In this document: positions 50,200 through 62,755 of the stretch, in pieces | How positions within the stretch are numbered: position 1 is the stretch's first letter | Layout: the number at the start of each line of letters is the position of its first letter | Made by a program: the position numbers and the translations under genes | NCBI GenBank assembly: GCA_951799405.1 | Contig: OX637334.1 | Coordinates: 8,494,001 to 8,558,000 of the forward strand | From: Agapetus fuscipes | Taxonomy: Eukaryota; Arthropoda; Insecta; Trichoptera; Glossosomatidae | Length of the DNA stretch: 64,000 bases | Direction: 5' to 3' | The notes under the pieces: generated by a model | Told to the model about the DNA's origin: nothing | Database searches by the model: none | The model's input: only the letters and a program-made list of their open reading frames with translations

Positions 50200-50500
50200 A
50201 TGCGTAGGAAATGTCACAGGAAAGCGCGGAAGGAGAAGACCGATGAAGGAATGGATAGACCAAATAAGTGAGATTGCGAAAAAATGGGACGTGCAGAATG
50301 AGAATAAGAGAAGGGTATGTATGAGGAAAGTGATGTTGAAGGGATGAAATAGATATGTAAGGACAGAAAAAAGGAGAGACGCATCTGAGGCGGTACCGGC
50401 CACCCTTAGTGGAACGACGGCAGGATACAGTAAATTAAAGATACATAATTATGTAAATTTGTTTACTTCTGCCAATGTCACTCCTAATTCAAAGAATAGA
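50200..50500 (+). pseudogene. LINE reverse transcriptase C-terminus joined to a family A fragment
   Basis: Frames give GNVTGKRGRRRPMKEWIDQI, EIAKKWDVQNENKRRVCM and EAVPATLSGTTAG. After CAGTAAATTAAAGATAC the sequence becomes family A (TTTGTTTACTTCTGCCAATG, then CACTCC). The same junction type occurs at 31030 and 18301. Confidence 0.65.
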
Positions 50501-50522
50501 CTCAGTACAAATGTAAATGCAG

Positions 50523-50646
50523 AACTTTTTTTTCGTCGGGCAAACGTCACATTTAAATGAGACTTGAGTCGTTAGCAACAAATAACAAAATATTCGTTTT
50601 TTTTTTATCTAGGACCCCGACCGTGTGAAGTCACATTTTTTTCTAT
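50523..50646 (-). mobile_element. MITE-like unit with CGTCA/TGACG ends
   Basis: TTCGTCGGGCAAACGTCACA at the left and GTGTGAAGTCACATTTTTTT at the right. Confidence 0.45.
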
Positions 50647-50940
50647 ATAAACTCATGTGTAGACTATTCAGGGAATCCGAGGTTTCGGCACAAATGCAAT
50701 ATTACTTAGAAAATAGACGCTGTGATATATTCCAAAACGTTTGATTTTGCAAAGCATAGTTCATTCTAGCAATTTTTCGTAGCCTTTTTACTAACTTATA
50801 TTATCCAGTATTTTCGTTACTCACCTCTACCTCACTACTAAGTACCTACTTAATATGTTTTTTTTTTTATTTTGCTACTAATTATTTTATATTTGACTAA
50901 TCTTACACTAATAATAATAGAAATATATTGAATAAGAGTT

Positions 50941-51005
50941 TTAGGCTGACACGGCCGGCTGATGATACTGGAGAGATGTTTTACGGGATCTGTTGCCGTT
51001 GTCTG
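50941..51005 (+). repeat. Penelope-like end fragment
   Basis: TTAGGCTGACACGGCCGG and TTTACGGGATCTGTTGCC align with 15985-16040 (TAGGCTTTCATGACCGGCGG, TTTCCGGGATCTGTTTGCC). Confidence 0.45.
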
Positions 51006-51395
51006 CGGGATAAATATATTGTTTAGAATTTAGATGGAACCTAAAAGTAAATAAAAGTTGTCCTTTAACCTTAGCTACTATTATTGAATGTATTCAGTGA
51101 GCATTCTCGTCAAACTTCGTCACAGTAAAAGGCGATGAAATTCCCAAGCTTTCAGTGTTTACGTTATACAATATGTATTCAGTCACTCGTCACTACGCTG
51201 TGTAATATTGCAAGTACCAGAGAATATCCAGTAAATAGTTCACGTCGCTACTGATTGAATGGCTCGTTATTAGAGGGAGACAAAACCTATTCAGACCTGC
51301 TAATGCGTCAACTTAAGACGTCATTTAATAGGGAAGAAAAAGCTTTACAATATAAATCACCAAAAGCAAATATATTTTATTTAAAAACTGTTCTG
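51006..51395. other. intron sequence, no recognised element
   Basis: Nothing supported. Confidence 0.4.
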
Positions 51396-51587
51396 AAGGC
51401 TTCGTCAAACAGCAAGCGCTCCTAGCGCGCATCAAAGCGTCCCGCACTAGCATCGCGTTATAGCGCTGCGTTTTGGTGTACTTAACATGTCTAAGCCGGT
51501 CAAATATAAGTACACGACGTTATCACGCTTTAGCGCTGGCGCCTTGACGCGCGCTTAGAACGCTTAGGTACTGTTTGACGAAACCTT
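51396..51587. mobile_element. fold-back MITE rich in AGCGCT words
   Basis: The ends AAGGCTTCGTCAAACAG and (complement of the right end) AAGGTTTCGTCAAACAG match, then AAGCG..CTAGCGCGC. The whole 192 bp can fold into one imperfect hairpin. No coding capacity. Confidence 0.7.
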
Positions 51588-51708
51588 AAAACCATTATTA
51601 ATCGATAAGCCTTGATGCATAAAAGTGGTCTAATTCATCACATATTTCATACAGTATCCATAGTTTGAGCTGAATTCTAAATTTTACCATACTTTTTCCA
51701 TATAATAG

Positions 51709-51920
51709 TCCGGTCGATAGCCAAGTCAGTAGAATGCCTATATTCCATACCGACAGCTAAGGTTCAATCCCAACCAAAGGGGGATTTTCGGAATTGATTT
51801 CCCTTTTTGGTATATTTTAATTCAAACGAAAAACAAATTGCCGGCAAGACTTACTCAGCCTTCACACATGCGATAGGAAGTTGCACTCACTATGTCTATA
51901 TGTGCAGCTTCGTTGCGTTT
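51709..51920 (+). repeat. family B tRNA-derived SINE, old and internally deleted
   Basis: CCGGTCGATAGCCAAGTCAG and AAGGTTCAATCCCAACC (B box) to TGTGCAGCTTCGTTGCGTTT. Confidence 0.75.
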
Positions 51921-53157
51921 GCTTTGGATATCATTACAATATTTTTTATGACTGTTTTCTGAATTAAATTTTGAATACAACGAATCGTGTTTGTTTATTT
52001 TCACCGGCTCAGAATGCGGTCTGTCATAGAAAATATTGTCGGGAAAGCCGCGAGCAGTAATGGCGTTCCCCTGTCACAAGATGGCGACCCTGACGTATTG
52101 CCCATAAACAAACGCGTTCCCGCCAAAATAACGCAACGTCCAACTACAGCAAAATTAATAATGTATTATTGGCTAGTTACTTACGAACTAAGAAAGTATT
52201 ATAATGAACTCGAATGAAAAAATTCCATACCCAGTAAAATTGTGATGTTACACGGCTGGGTTGCCAGGGAAAAGGTAAACAAATATTTTGTGATTGGTTG
52301 CTAAGAAGCCTAGTCATGTGCACGCCCCTGCAACATATCGCAGACATACATATAAATACACAAATAGTAAATCAATAAACTAAAAACGAGTACAAGTTTT
52401 ATCAGCTCCAAAAGCATAGGATTCTCCAAAAAAAGAAATTTCAATAAAAAAATGAAAAACCAGCGAAAAATAACATAAAAGTAAAGACGTACCATAATTT
52501 TTGATGACACCCACTTTTTCCAATTTTCTACACAGTTTCATAGGAAATTTATGGTGATTTCTAAAAGCAAAAAAGAACTTTCGGGGTTAAAAAACAATCG
52601 GGATTTCTACTTGGCGAAAAACGTGGGATCGCTTCGATATCATTTTCGATATTGCGAAAAAAAGTATGAAAAAAAATCGGCAAAGAGTTATAACGCATAT
52701 GTCGCTAGGGGTGGCAGAGAAGGGTGGATGTAGGAAGGACGCCGCTTGTATCCGACATGTTTATTAGGCAGCCCTGGATTTATGGGCAGCCCGTGAGAGC
52801 TCCACGCACCCCGAATGTAAGGGGGAAAACAGGGTTGTGCAAGATGAATCCTGCAGTGTTATCCTACAACATAAATTCAATGTAGTACCTAAATCAGGGG
52901 CATGCGTGTTCACAATATTAATATTTAAATGTTAACTTGATTGGTTTAGAAAAATAGGGTTTTGCGTGATGTATCCTGGAATGTTATCCTACAACATAAA
53001 TTAAATGCGATGATTACCTACAGGTCATTCAATCAAAAGATACAATGCATGTCATTTTAATGTGATCATTTTAGAAAAAATGGCAAAGTAGGATGGACTA
53101 AAATCTAAACGAATCCTGCATTGTAAGTTCCGCACATTAATTGACATAGAAAAAAAT
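51921..53157. other. intron sequence with a MITE-like fragment
   Basis: 52240-52325 (TGTTACACGGCTGGGTTGCC) matches 47201-47260. 52850-52920 and 52970-53020 share CCTACAACATAAATT, a loose local repeat. Otherwise nothing. Confidence 0.4.
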
Positions 53158-53240
53158 TGTGACGTCACACGTTATTTGTTATTGGTTGCTTATGAGCAGT
53201 TTCACACAAGTGTGACGTTTTCCCTCTGAGAAAAAATTCT
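53158..53240 (+). mobile_element. MITE-like unit with CGTCA/TGACG ends
   Basis: GTGACGTCACACGTTATTTG at the left and GTGACGTTTTCCCTCTGAGA at the right, the shortest member. Confidence 0.45.
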
Positions 53241-54358
53241 AAATTAAAATTTAGGATGAATCCTTTATCCTAGAACATAACTGAAAATTCCCCATTTGAT
53301 AATAAAAAGAATCATAACTTAAAAGTTGTATTGAGGTTTAAAAAAAAATCATTCCTGTTTAATGAGACATTATGGGGTAAAATTATTAGCATAACAATAG
53401 ATCAAGCAACCCTTGAATTAGAAAACAAAACTGTCGTACATTTTTATTGTTGTAAGGTGTGCCCCAGGTGTTATTTAACAAAACACCAATACTACAATCC
53501 TATAATAAGACTTATTTTAAGCATGATGCTAAATAAAAATAAGAATGGAGCATTCTCAAAGCCATAAATTTTACAATAAATCATTGAATTAAATTTATAA
53601 AATATTGTTACGAGCGTATGATAGTATTAGTGCATACGTGATTCTAATCCCGCTGGTAGAACAATCTGTCTCTAGTGTGATGGTAGTAGTAAGGTACATA
53701 AAACGGCGGCCTGGTTTGAGCGAGAGATCGAATGATCTGGAATATGCAAGAATGATCCCTTTTGTACTTATATATACGGACTACAAAGGGTATCAGCAAA
53801 TTAGTCGCTTCAAGCATTTTGCCGTAACGACCAATAAGCAGTGATTGTCAATTGTTATAAATTGGGAACCAAACCGTGTAAAATAAATAATGTTAAAATA
53901 AATAATTGCAGTTTAATTAAAAGAGAACCCCAGTAAAATCCACAACCCTGTTAAGCCCATCCATTTCAATCACTATGCAATGGATACACAAGCGAGAAGA
54001 AAATAATATATATCGCACCATCTCACTTTCTCACTTATTCATCTCGCCTCTCCCTCGCACCCTGTCACCACCACTTAGCACCCTCACTTACCCAAGTAGA
54101 CAACTTTACTCTTACACTCAATCAAAGCGTTTTACAAAAAAATGTATAGACAATAAATAATGCCTCACTAAGCGTTTTAATTTTCATACGTTTTTTTGGT
54201 AAAACACTTCTTTTGAGTTTCATACTTTAGGTATATAATTTTACCGCAACCTTTGTTGTCCCATCCACACATCTTTTTAAGTCATTGCATCGATTAATTA
54301 AAACGGTCATGACCTCCTTTTCACCTGTGTTCACTGATGTCTCTTTTTTACTTACTCA
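53241..54358. other. intron sequence; LTR-like stretch at 53607-53945
   Basis: 53607 starts TGTTACGAGCG and contains TTATATATACGGA and AATAAATAATG, a layout seen in Gypsy LTRs. However, no matching right end or target duplication was found. 54165-54215 has a unit related to 6740-7125. Confidence 0.3.
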
Positions 54359-54602
54359 TTCCTTGACTTATAGGTTGGTATGAGGCTGACCACTAATGCT
54401 GTTAAAAAAATGTTCACTTTGCCATTGTCACCCCTGATTCAGGTAAGGTCGGTAAACGTTGCAGGTTTTATATTCATTGGAGGTTTGGTTTTCAATTTGT
54501 AAGTACACATGCAGCAATTGTGAGCGCGATCTTACACGTGTCTGTTAGTGGGCATGCATTTAATATGATTTTTAAATGTTAATATATCTTTGTAATTTAG
54601 AC
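54359..54602 (+). repeat. family A repeat, near consensus
   Basis: CCTTGACTTATAGGTTGG to TATATCTTTGTAATTTAG; the TTAGATTATAG tail is absent. Confidence 0.88.
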
Positions 54603-55435
54603 ATATCTTCAACCAGAATAAATGTATGAAAACTAGATCACTCTCTAGAATTGCCGTTATATGTACTCGTTTATTAGTTTTTTTTTATTTACGGAGTCCA
54701 GGTGAGATTTTCCCTGAAATGAGTTTTCCTGATGCAGGACATGCCAAAAATTCTTTTTATATGTCGAAAAAACCGACACATGACGGATCGTCACAATCAT
54801 AGACACACATGAGGTACACACGAGATGCTCAATGATTTCCATTATACGGATACGATATTCTCAAACCCACATCATACCTCTACCCGTCCTGAGTTACATG
54901 GACGCTCATACAAAGCACAATGTTATTGAAGGTGTGAAAGGCCTTTCTATCAAGTTACAAGAAATTGCATTGCAATACTATAACCTCTACGTCAGAGGCA
55001 TGCCGACGAGCAATTGGCCGATGGTTTAGCTAGCACATAAGGGGGGTGCATTTTCCTTGGAAGGGGGCCAAATAAGGCCACAGCGCAAACGGCACTCGAA
55101 AAGCCTCCTACTTGAAAAGCCCTGAAATCAATTTGACAATGTTTTATTGCCTGTGTGTTTCAAGTGAATTTATTTGCAAATTTTGGTTTTGCGACATATT
55201 TGGGTTTTCACACTCAATAATTTATGCGTATTTATGTTCTAAGCTGCGGAAATGTAGTAAAAACAAGGTTTACTCTACATGCACACAACTTATTTAAATT
55301 TCGCTTGTAGTTTTACTGGTAGAAAGTCTTCTTCGTACAACATAGCTTGTCATTCTCGTCAACGCAATTGAAAAGTACGAGTGCGCTCTCAGGGATTTAT
55401 ACCTATCATTTTGATCTATATTTTCTTTACTATGG
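54603..55435. other. intron sequence; inverted match to 61200-61290
   Basis: 54690-54765 in reverse complement carries TTTTTGGCATGTCCTGCATC and AACTCATTTCAGGG, shared with the ACAT-repeat block at 61140-61330. The rest is unassigned. Confidence 0.45.
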
Positions 55436-55655
55436 GGGTTGACCAACCGTAATGAAAAAAATGGTTCACTTCGCCGATGCCACCGTGCCAGAGAAGGGCG
55501 GCAAGAGTTGCAAGACTTACGTTTATTTGAGATTTGGATTTTTATTTTGTACTTAAGTAAGTATTTGTGAGCGCAAACTTACACGTGTCGGCCGGCGGGC
55601 GTGGATTAAATATAAGCTTTAAATGACAATATATCTTTGCAACTTAGATAATCGT
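55436..55655 (+). repeat. family A repeat lacking its 5' end
   Basis: GGGTTGACCAACCGTAATGA to TTTGCAACTTAGATAATCG. Confidence 0.82.
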
Positions 55656-56271
55656 ACATATGGTTAAATTTTAGTCATTGTAAGCGTTGAAACTAATTTC
55701 CGATGTGTTATTTTAATGAAATATTTACTCTGAAAATATTTTTGCCTCTTCCAAATGCACGCGCCTATCATAAGTATATCTGACACTATTATTTACGGTT
55801 ATATTTTCTGGGATCACGTTTTTAATCAGCAAAAATAATTATCTTTTTTTTGTGAGTTTTTTCCCCCCTACCGTTCTTGACTTTCATTTCTTGTCATATT
55901 TCTCACCCAACGCTTCGCTCTTCCCCCAGACACTTCTTTCTACCCAAAAACACTTCTCTCTTTCCCCAATTTCTCCTTTTTCCCTCCAACACATCTTTCC
56001 CTCCAATAATTCTCATTGTATACCTACCATCTTCAGATGTCGACATTGGAAGAAAAACAGAATTCAATAGTGTGATTTAGTATAGGTACCTTCGACGGAA
56101 ATATTTTCGACTTGTTTTTATCACAATATTATTATTGTTTCCTACTTTTCGTTTCTTTTTTTCTATTTTTTATTACTGTTTTCCCTCATTTGTTCTCACA
56201 TCTGGAAATCGTCAATTTAGAGAATATAATTATTATTGTTTACTTCTCTGTAACGTTAACCACTAGACTAC
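55656..56271. other. intron sequence, no recognised element
   Basis: A CT-rich run at 55850-56000. Nothing else. Confidence 0.4.
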
Positions 56272-56496
56272 GCCATTTAAGATTCATAATAAATGTATGC
56301 CCACAAGCAACACGTTTAAGTTCGGGATAAGAAATGACTTTAAAAAACGACACGGAATGTGTATTTACAAAATAAAAACACAAATTTCAAATGAGCATAT
56401 TGCAACTCTGGCCGCTTTTCCTTGAAACAGGAGGTGACATGGACAAGATGAATCAATTTTTATATAATGCGTGGTTAGCCTTCTACTAACCTTATT
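56272..56496 (-). repeat. family A repeat, diverged, abutting a SINE scrap
   Basis: TTTAAGATTCATAATAAATG to CTTCTACTAACCTTATTAAC. Just upstream TTAACCACTAGACTACGCC (56257-56275) looks like the head of a family C tRNA segment. Confidence 0.68.
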
Positions 56497-58624
56497 AACT
56501 TATAATTACTGCTATGATCCTGTTTACATTTAAGATATAATTTTTAAGAAGTAAAATACTAGATCCCATTCCTAAATACAATTAAGCATAAACTATTAAT
56601 CAATCGCAAAATAAATTGCCCAGTCTGAAATTTTCATTAGACGAGAAATCAAAGGGAGGCCTTGACCCTGCAGTGGACGATAATAAGTATGGGCACGCGA
56701 TAAATCATTCCATTACCAAGTAAACTGTACAGGGTTCGAAAACTTTGCTATTAGTGGCATGGGCAAGTACCCAATAGAGGTCAATAAAAGCGAAAATGAA
56801 CAACATCAAAAAGTTACAAGTTGATTCCTTTTTTAAGTTATTTCTTTGGGCGAAGGGAACAACGGAATGAGTCAGAAAAATTCGGTATGCAAAGTGATTA
56901 ATCCGAAATCGTACCTAATATATATTATATTTAAAATATCACTTTGTGACATAGACTTGTGACGTTTGTAAGCGAAGTAAAAAAAATGATTTCAAAATTT
57001 ATCCATTTACAATACCCTTTAAAAGGAGTAGAACGTCTAATTTGACAATCTACTCTGAACTGTGAAAAGCAAAATGATTAATGACATCTGTAAATTGTAA
57101 TATTACCAACGTGGTGGCAATGGAGGGCACTAACTAACCAATTACATTATTTATTTAGTCAGCGAAATTTGCATTCCGCCGAAAAGTTGCGGCAACTTTG
57201 ACTTTGCCCGCCAATTAATTCATCAAGCTGCCCACAGGTCAAAGTTTAAATAAATGAAAATTAATATATTGTTACAGCTTTCAATGATTTAATAAAATTA
57301 TAAAGAGCTTAGTGGCCTGCATTTCTGTCAGTGTCTTGTAAGAGGAAAAATACTCAAATAACTGGTTTCAATTTTTTCCCCCGTCTTATATTCTAAAATG
57401 GAATCCATGCATGTGTATGTGTTCCTTATGAACTCCTAAGTCTCGTAACCGACTTCATTTTTTTTCCAGGGAACATTAAAATTAATTATGGAATAATTCT
57501 TGTGAAGTTGATGTCGATCAGACAACTAACACTTTTTTTTCAACATTTTCTTATTAATTGTATGGAAAAGTTTCACTCCATGCCTGGCTAAGCCATTCAT
57601 TAAATTTTGATATTTTTTTCAGAAAACTTGTAGATTACCCTTCCAAATGGATCGTGTAAACTTTGATATTAATCGGATTGCAGAAAACGAAAAAACGGCC
57701 CTGTTGTTGCGTTTCTTTTCAGACATAACGCATTTTGCCCGGATTGTCTATGGATTGCCGGGCACACTGTGTGAAAGCTTTCATAAATCTCCATTCGCTA
57801 TTGAGTTTTAAGATAGTGAAACACGTGGGGTAATTTTGCTATTTTTCATATAGGTAATGGAGGGGCATGGTTGCGGAGTAAACAATTGAACTAAGTAAGG
57901 CATTCTTGAGTCTTTCTTATCAATTTTCCTTGTAAATATGTATTCAGAAGGTACGAAATATTTTCAAAATTTATTACTGTTCCATTTTCAATTTAATTAA
58001 TATTTAAAGACGGTACCTATACTTGGCAAAGTTTTTAAAGACTTGCGGTAAAGTTGTCAGTCCTGTGGCCAGCCTCCTACAGGCAGGACGGTCCTAGGTA
58101 ATTATTCCACGTTGGGGTGTTGCCGCAAGGCGCTGAATTCCGCCCCAAGACGCGCCCAGGCAGATTTAATTAAACAAGTTTCCAAAGCGTTGGCAGCTCG
58201 CGGAAATTCCTAACTAAAATTGCCTGTGATAGAATATATCTTAAAGTTATCATAAAATAGATTTTATGGTCAAATTTATCACGAGAAGTGTCACACGAAG
58301 TATGCTATTAGCACCAGCAATATCGATCCACATAATTTTATAGTCTTGAGAAGGCTTTTGAACTAGAGTTACTTTTTTTGTCGTGCGTTCACTACTAACT
58401 TTACGAGAAGGTTTTCAGTCACTTTAAAAATAAGTGTAGCTTATTGTATGAGCGCCCATATAAGTATACTATGATTCTTTTTAACGCATACGAAACGGTA
58501 ACAAGGTGGATTTGATCATCTTACATTTTTGGTTTCCAAAAAACCCACATTTACGGGGACCGCGGACCATTTTTGACATCCTCAATGGTAATCGAACTCT
58601 ATCCTTCATGTATTAACCAACCCG
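56497..58624. other. 2.1 kb of intron without recognised repeats
   Basis: The longest stretch in the window without an assignable repeat. It has a short palindrome AAGTTGCGGCAACTT near 57185 and a less AT-rich patch at 58050-58170. Confidence 0.5.
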
Positions 58625-58755
58625 ACAACTTCCACTAGAAATGAAAACCAAATCCTTTGGGAGCAGGGAAAACACACATCTTTTGGCATAGAAAACACAA
58701 AACATCTTTCACATTTGATAAGGAGTTGAACTATATATGCAGCTTAGATGCGTTT
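58625..58755 (+). repeat. family B SINE, eroded 3' part
   Basis: CTTTGGGAGCAGGGAAAACA to GCAGCTTAGATGCGTTT. Confidence 0.45.
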
Positions 58756-58853
58756 ACGAGCAAACTCTTTTAAAGTCGAAACAAAGCATAAATATTAAAT
58801 TGAGAGCTTCTTGCCAGGATCAGTTGGCATGGTCAATCGGAGCTGAAGCTTCC

Positions 58854-58892
58854 GAACGTTTCGCTTATATTTGCGATGGGCTTATTCAGCGT
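58854..58892 (-). ncRNA. decayed hammerhead-like motif
   Basis: On the - strand CACGCTGAATAAGCCCATCG and then GCGAAACGTTC, the same layout as 16053-16093. The core is mutated (CTGAATA), so no activity is expected. Confidence 0.3.
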
Positions 58893-59189
58893 GATGATGA
58901 TGTGATGTTGCTGAAACTGATCACGAAAAGTATTAAAATAAATTGCACAGAATCTGTACTCGACTTTCTTGCAAAAATTAACCCACTGTAAGACGTATGT
59001 AAAGCTAGAATCATCTACCAGCTTATGCCGTTTCAATAAAAATATAATATATCAATAATAAATCAATTTTATTCCACCGCGGTGTGTACCTGCATACTCG
59101 CACAATATGGATATAGGCATATAAATACTTAAATGAATATAAATATTTTGTTGATTTATTTGAAAAAGTACCAATTACGCAAGAAAGAT

Positions 59190-60098
59190 CCTCGACTCAT
59201 AGGTTGGTATGAAGCTGACCTCTGTACTGTTTCATTAGGGGTGGCCGGTACCTCCACAGATACGCCTCCACTTTTTGCTGTCATCACCTTTTTCATACAT
59301 ACTCTTCTCTTATTCTCACTCTGCAGAATCCATTCTTTCGCAATCTCACCTATTTGGTCTAACCATTGTTTCCGCAGCCTTCCCCTTCCGCGCTTTCCTC
59401 TGACATTTCCTTTGTACACTTTCTTCGTTAGTTGTTCATCATCCTTTCTTTCAAGATGTCTGAACCATCTCATCGTACTTTTTTGTACTTTCATTCTCAT
59501 ATTCTCTTTTATACCACACTCGTTCATCACTCAAGCATTACGTACTCTATCACTCAGTGTCTTTCCAGCCATTGCTCTCAGGTAAGCCATTTCAACCGTA
59601 CTTACATACTTTACTCAGCTACATTCATTAAGCCTCACTTCCACCAACCAATATGCCATTGTGGACCGCCGATCTCATATTCTTCGTAAGTTTCCTATTT
59701 CTTGCAATTCTTCCAATCGTTTCCATTACACTTCTTCCTCTACTAGCGCGCTTTTCCAATTATTTCGTCAATTTCGCATTCGACTCAAACTTGCTTCCCA
59801 GATAATCAAATTCTTTCACGACCTCCACTCTTTTTTCATTCAGTCTTATCTCAATTTTCTCGCATTTCTCAGTCCTCCCAAAGTGTAAAAAATAATTCAC
59901 TTTGTCAATGTCACCCCTGTTTCAAGGAAGATCGGCAAGAGTTGCAGGTTTTATGTTCATTTGAGATTTGGTTTTAATTTGTTGTTTAAAAGTACAAATT
60001 CAGCATTCGTAAGCGCGAACTTACACGTACCTGTTTGTGGGCATGAATTTCATATTAGTTTTGAATGTTCAGTGCAACTTATATTCTGGATTATTATA
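59190..60098 (+). repeat. family A repeat split by a LINE fragment
   Basis: The 5' part CCTCGACTCATAGGTTGG to CTGTACTG (59190-59230) and the 3' part TGTAAAAAATAATTCACT to TGCAACTTATATTC (59884-60098) flank 650 bp of LINE in the opposite direction. Confidence 0.8.
59236..59880 (-). pseudogene. 5'-truncated LINE reverse transcriptase C-terminus nested in family A
   Basis: On the - strand: KIEIRLNEKRVEVVKEFDYL, GSKFESNAKL, then MNECGIKENMRMKVQKSTMR, WFRHLERKDD, GKRGRGRLRKQWLDQIGEI and KEWILQSENKRRVCMKKVM. This is the thumb and C-terminal region of a LINE RT with the RWFxHL...GRGRxRKxW signature. There are at least two frame breaks around 59530-59590. It is the longest of six pieces of this element in the window. 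Confidence 0.75.
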
Positions 60099-61330
60099 GA
60101 TGGTCATTGAACCCTTCTGTATGCAAACTAGTACTTTGTATGGTGGGTAAACTTTTTAGTTATATTTTGAAAAAGTAACGACTGATTATTATTGGTATTT
60201 ATAAAATTTTAAGAATCGCAGCCTTTTGTCTATTTTTAACCCTTTGACTACCAAGAAAATTGCTAATACATTTTGTATGGAAAATTTTCACTTTGTATGG
60301 CGGCTATACTTTTGATTCTTTTTTTGGAAAAAATAATGATGGCAATATATAGTTTATTATTATTATTTTACATTTGTACTAAATTATTTTTTTATTAACC
60401 CTCTAACTGCCGAGAATTTTTCCATTATTTTTTTCTTTTATATGGCAACTCCCTAAACCGAGATTATGATGAAGAAATGATTATAATTATTAGATAGCAC
60501 TCATATAAAAATGGATTCACAAAAAATTTAAGAAAAATCGTCGGAGCCGTTTTTGAGAAAATCGCATTTTAAATTTTCAGCTCTTCGGAAGCCATCTTGA
60601 ATTTTCAAAAAAGTAAAAAAAAATGATTACGAATTAAAGTGATAAGCTTGTTCTTTCTATCAAATCTAAAACAAATTTAAATATCTTGCATTTTAATAGG
60701 TTTTTGTAATATTTTCGATTTAAAATTTCAGGTCGTGTAAACGGTGCTTCATATTTATTTTTTCAAAAAATTTTTTTTCTAAATTTGTAGAAATTTATGT
60801 TGTCCATAATATTGTAGAACATTATATTTTTTTTAACCCCTTAACTTTCGAGAAAATCACAATTGTTTGTTTTTTTCATATGGCAGCCCATAGACACAGA
60901 TTAGAAAGAGTGTTGCCATAACTAATTTATTAATTTAAAAATTAATTAGTGGCAACTCTGAAAATTTAAGAAAAATTCTTGGAGTCGTTTTTGAGAAAAG
61001 TGCAATTTTATGTTTTGTTTGTACGGCAGCCATCTTGAATTTTCAAGTTGGTGTAATGCCATGTTATTCATACTTAATACATGTCCAAAAAAGTTGATGT
61101 AGCCAAAATTTGGTATCTCTAGGTCTTATACTTTGGAAAGTGACACACACACATACATACATACATACATACATACATACATACATACATACATACATAC
61201 AGACGGACGTTTTTGAAAGATAGTGTTTTTTGGCATGTCCTGCACCAGGACAACTCATTTCCGTGAAAACCTCGAAAATTTTTTTTCACACCAAATCATA
61301 ACTTTCTTTATAGCCTTCGGCTATAGCAAG
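60099..61330. repeat. complex repeat block with ACAT microsatellite
   Basis: Three degenerate units begin TTAACCC(Y)TAACTxxCGAGA at about 60237, 60397 and 60833 and contain ATATGGCA. Two later parts share GAGCCGTTTTTGAGAAAA and GCCATCTTGAATTTTCAA. A (CATA)n tract covers 61150-61200, then GGCATGTCCTGCACCAGGAC and GCCTTCGGCTATAGC. Family unknown. Confidence 0.5.
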
Positions 61331-62755
61331 AAAGTAAAAACAGTGCTGGATCGTTTTTTTGCCTTAAACTTATTTGAACATTTCATGCGCAATTCTTTTT
61401 AATTTTTATAGGTACCTACTCACTTACTTATAGGTATTACTTGCTTGTAGGTACCTACATTTGATCGTGCACTTTCTTTCATTGAAAGTGCATTTTCGTA
61501 AACTTGAAAGCAGAAACCTTGATAGAAAATTAAATTAAGAAGTATAATTATTTATTGCGGTGTAGGTATGAATAAAATTCTTTACGCATATAAAACCTTT
61601 TCACTTTTTCATTTGAATTCAGTTTCATTTGCAATATTTCTCAGTAAAGTCGTCGTTTTTTTACAAGTTTATCAAATACTAAAAAAAATACTTATTTTAG
61701 ATCTTCCTGTAAAGATAAAATTCAATTGGAATAAATTCAAGTGAAAACTAAATAACTAATGACTACAACTTTGACATTTTCAAATTATTTTAAAAAATGG
61801 AACTCGATACTTGTGGCAGTTGCGTTTCGTCTGAATGTTCGTCTATATATTGGGTAGGCTACAAAAAAAACATTTAAATATTTTTCTCAACAGTATAAAA
61901 TCAACATTTTTGTTATTTATTCATTACCTGCATAAATATGTCATTTTTACGGTGATTGTTGCAATTTATTTTACATTTTTCCACTCCAATTTATTTTATT
62001 TTACATTTTTTCACTCCAATATTTTGTATACTGCCATCTACATTATAGTATCAAAGCTAATTCCAGACAGATAATGCAAGGATGACACTGTCGCACCAGA
62101 TACACGGACACCTCAAGTATGTTTTTACTGTGTTCTTAGAGATGGCGCTTGCTACTTTATATGTGTATTTAATTTATTTACACTAATTCTTACTTCGCAT
62201 ATTTTTCATCAGGTTATTATAAGCATATCGAAGTTCTTTTTATTATTTAGTTTTCAACAACATTGATCATCAATACATTTTACAATAAGCTTCTTTATTT
62301 CACAGCTAGATGCCGCTGCCGTGTATAATATTTTAGACAATATATTTTATTAGAATAGATGTACATAATTATTATAATTTTTATTACAAAGAAGTTTAAA
62401 TTTTTTTTTTTATATTTTAAAGATTTTAGTGATAACTCGAAAAAACTTGATTAAAATCGATGAAAACAGGATTATCACATCGAAGTATCAAGTACAAAGA
62501 GATATAATAATATCAAGATGATGCTCAATGTTGTGATTTGAAAACCGGTTGCATTGTGGAATTTCGTTCCCCTTACTGTAGGTACGTCTGCACTCCTCTC
62601 CTTATGGAACCTAGGCCTCCTGATTTTATTGCCTACGTATGTTTATTACACTTCTATGATTTTATGATAAAAGTAATAAAATTTGTAAAAAAGCATGAGT
62701 AAAAACAATAGAAGGAGATGATTGAGAAATGAAAGATTGTTTTAATTATACATGT
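61331..62755. other. intron sequence, no recognised element
   Basis: Very AT-rich with no repeat assigned. 61979-62022 holds a direct duplication of TTTTACATTTTTTCACTCCA. Confidence 0.45.

Noticed and set aside
53607..53945. Solo Gypsy-type LTR starting TGTTACG
   Set aside because: It has TATA- and polyadenylation-like words, but no matching CA end and no target duplication.
54832..55029. Open frame of 65 residues with IEGVKGLSIKLQEIALQYYN
   Set aside because: No family recognised and no gene context.
61064..61258. Open frame with MYVC repeats
   Set aside because: Translation of the ACAT microsatellite.
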